From Hoyosella levis (GTDB taxonomy: Bacteria; Actinomycetota; Actinomycetes; Mycobacteriales; Mycobacteriaceae): DNA of 64,000 bases. Where the stretch lies: NCBI RefSeq assembly GCF_026008515.1, contig NZ_BQYM01000001.1, positions 124,001 to 188,000 of the forward strand, written 5' to 3'. Below are positions 63,031 to 64,000 of the stretch, in pieces; positions within the stretch are counted from its first letter, which is position 1; each line of letters begins with the position of its first letter. Under the pieces are notes generated by a model. It saw only the letters and a list, made by a program, of their open reading frames with translations, ran no database searches and had not been told where the DNA came from. Made by a program: the position numbers and the translations under genes.

Positions 63031-64000
63031 TCCGCTTCGAGGGGGTGGGCAAGCGCTACCCCGATGGCACGACCGCCGTCGAGCACCTCGATCTCGAGGT
63101 TCCCGCGGGCACGTTGACGGTGCTAGTGGGGCCCTCGGGGTGCGGCAAGACGACATCGCTGCGCATGATCAACCGCATGGTCGAGCCCACCGACGGCCGG
63201 GTGCTCGTCGACGACGTCGATGTCGCCACGCGGCGCGCGCATGATCTGCGCCGTGGCATCGGCTACGTGATCCAGAATGCCGGGCTGTTCCCGCACCGGA
63301 CGGTGCTCGACAACGTTGCGACAGTGCCTCGCCTGCTCGGGGACCGGCGATCGGTGGCGCGCAAGCGGGCGAGGGAGCTGCTCGAGCTCGTGGGGCTCAC
63401 CGCCGGCCAGGGCGATCGCTACCCGGCGCAGCTCTCTGGCGGGCAGCAGCAGCGTGTCGGGGTGGCCCGGGCGCTCGCGGCCGACCCGCCGATCCTGCTG
63501 ATGGACGAGCCATTCTCGGCGGTGGATCCGGTGGTGCGCGCTGATCTGCAGCGCGAGCTGCTGCGCTTGCAGGCCGAGCTGCGCAAGACGATCGTGCTGG
63601 TCACTCACGACATCGATGAGGCCATCACCCTCGGTGATCGGGTGGCGGTGCTGCGTCCCGGTGGTGTGCTAGCGCAGTACGCCGCGCCCGCCGAGTTGCT
63701 CGCGCGCCCCGCCGATCGCTTCGTCGAGCAGTTCCTCGGCGTCGATCGCGGGGTGCGGCTGCTGTCGTTCCATCCAGGCCGGGCACTGCCGCTGCGGGGC
63801 GAGAACGTGATCAAGGAGGGCGAGGCCGTGACAGGACCGTGGTGCCTTGTCGTCGATGCGGACTCGCGCCCCCTGGGCTGGCGACGGGGCGGCGGGGACT
63901 CCCTGCTGCCTATCGGGCATGGCTTCCGCCCGGCCACCGATACCCTCCGGGCGGCGCTGGACTCGGCGATGCTCTCCCCTGCCGGGCACGCGATCGGGCT
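63027..64000 (+). CDS. Osmoprotectant ABC importer ATPase (OpuCA/ProV type), N-terminal part
   Basis: At least 324 residues, cut by the right window edge. Walker A GPSGCGKTT, Q-loop GYVIQNAGLFPHRTVLDNVATVPRLLG, signature LSGGQQQRVGVARAL, Walker B ILLMDEPFSAVDP and H-loop VTHDIDEA are intact. The segment after residue 250 begins the regulatory region that often holds CBS domains in this family. The GTG overlaps the stop of the binding-protein gene. Permease genes are expected just beyond the window. Confidence 0.9.
   Translation, partial: MIRFEGVGKRYPDGTTAVEHLDLEVPAGTLTVLVGPSGCGKTTSLRMINRMVEPTDGRVLVDDVDVATRRAHDLRRGIGYVIQNAGLFPHRTVLDNVATVPRLLGDRRSVARKRARELLELVGLTAGQGDRYPAQLSGGQQQRVGVARALAADPPILLMDEPFSAVDPVVRADLQRELLRLQAELRKTIVLVTHDIDEAITLGDRVAVLRPGGVLAQYAAPAELLARPADRFVEQFLGVDRGVRLLSFHPGRALPLRGENVIKEGEAVTGPWCLVVDADSRPLGWRRGGGDSLLPIGHGFRPATDTLRAALDSAMLSPAGHAIG

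Overview
This window is high-GC DNA with actinobacterial gene style: GTG starts, ATGA/GTGA stop-start overlaps and several apparently leaderless genes. The gene set points to a mycolic-acid-containing member of the Mycobacteriales. It includes a secreted antigen-85/mycolyltransferase-type esterase, a WS/DGAT acyltransferase, a DesA3-type desaturase with its flavin/2Fe-2S reductase, two AlkB alkane hydroxylases, an ergothioneine cluster, an IdeR/DtxR-type box and a rifamycin monooxygenase. The genus cannot be fixed from the sequence; an environmental, hydrocarbon-using, possibly halotolerant relative of Hoyosella, Rhodococcus or Dietzia would fit.

Layout. 1-3.1 kb: desaturase/ferredoxin reductase pair with two operators, then an AraC/GyrI-like regulator. 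3.2-5.6 kb: luciferase-like monooxygenase, MarR regulator and FMN reductase operon. 5.6-13.5 kb: AlkZ-like glycosylase, XRE-cupin regulator divergent from a thioredoxin-reductase-like flavoprotein, TetR divergent from a DUF2306 membrane protein, FadR-type regulator with a sterol-desaturase-family hydroxylase, and a hydrolase-OsmC fusion. 13.5-19.1 kb: LysR/MFS pair, patatin, rifamycin monooxygenase with a rifamycin-associated element, NAD(P)H-FMN reductase. 19.3-24.6 kb: alkB1, a membrane protein, a SulP transporter and alkB2. 24.7-29.1 kb: egtABCD. 29.3-36.1 kb: secreted AMIN-like protein, large nuclease-helicase, hydrolase, small secreted and membrane proteins. 36.4-39.9 kb: heterodimeric ABC exporter behind an IdeR-type box. 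40-44.9 kb: GNAT-Nudix fusion, CsaA-like protein, three-gene operon (SDR, conserved hypothetical, PNPOx-like), WS/DGAT. 44.9-51.8 kb: narGHJI. 52-55.3 kb: methyltransferase, SH3-type lipoprotein, DHA2 drug exporter. 55.5-58.6 kb: ehuBCDA, an ectoine/amino-acid ABC importer. 58.7-64 kb: mycolyltransferase-type esterase, membrane protein, secreted lipase, and the start of an OpuC/ProX-type osmoprotectant importer cut by the window edge.

Functional themes are alkane and lipid oxidation (desaturase, AlkB, hydroxylase, WS/DGAT, lipases), redox protection (ergothioneine, OsmC, flavin reductases), nitrate respiration, osmoprotectant uptake and antibiotic defence (Rox, DHA2 pump). The desaturase operon and alkB1 both carry a CRP/GlxR-type site next to a second palindrome, which suggests joint carbon-source control. 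Three families of dispersed hairpin repeats (A, B and C) lie in the intergenic spaces; in two cases near-identical copies bracket one gene. I saw no tRNA, rRNA, CRISPR array, insertion sequence or phage gene.
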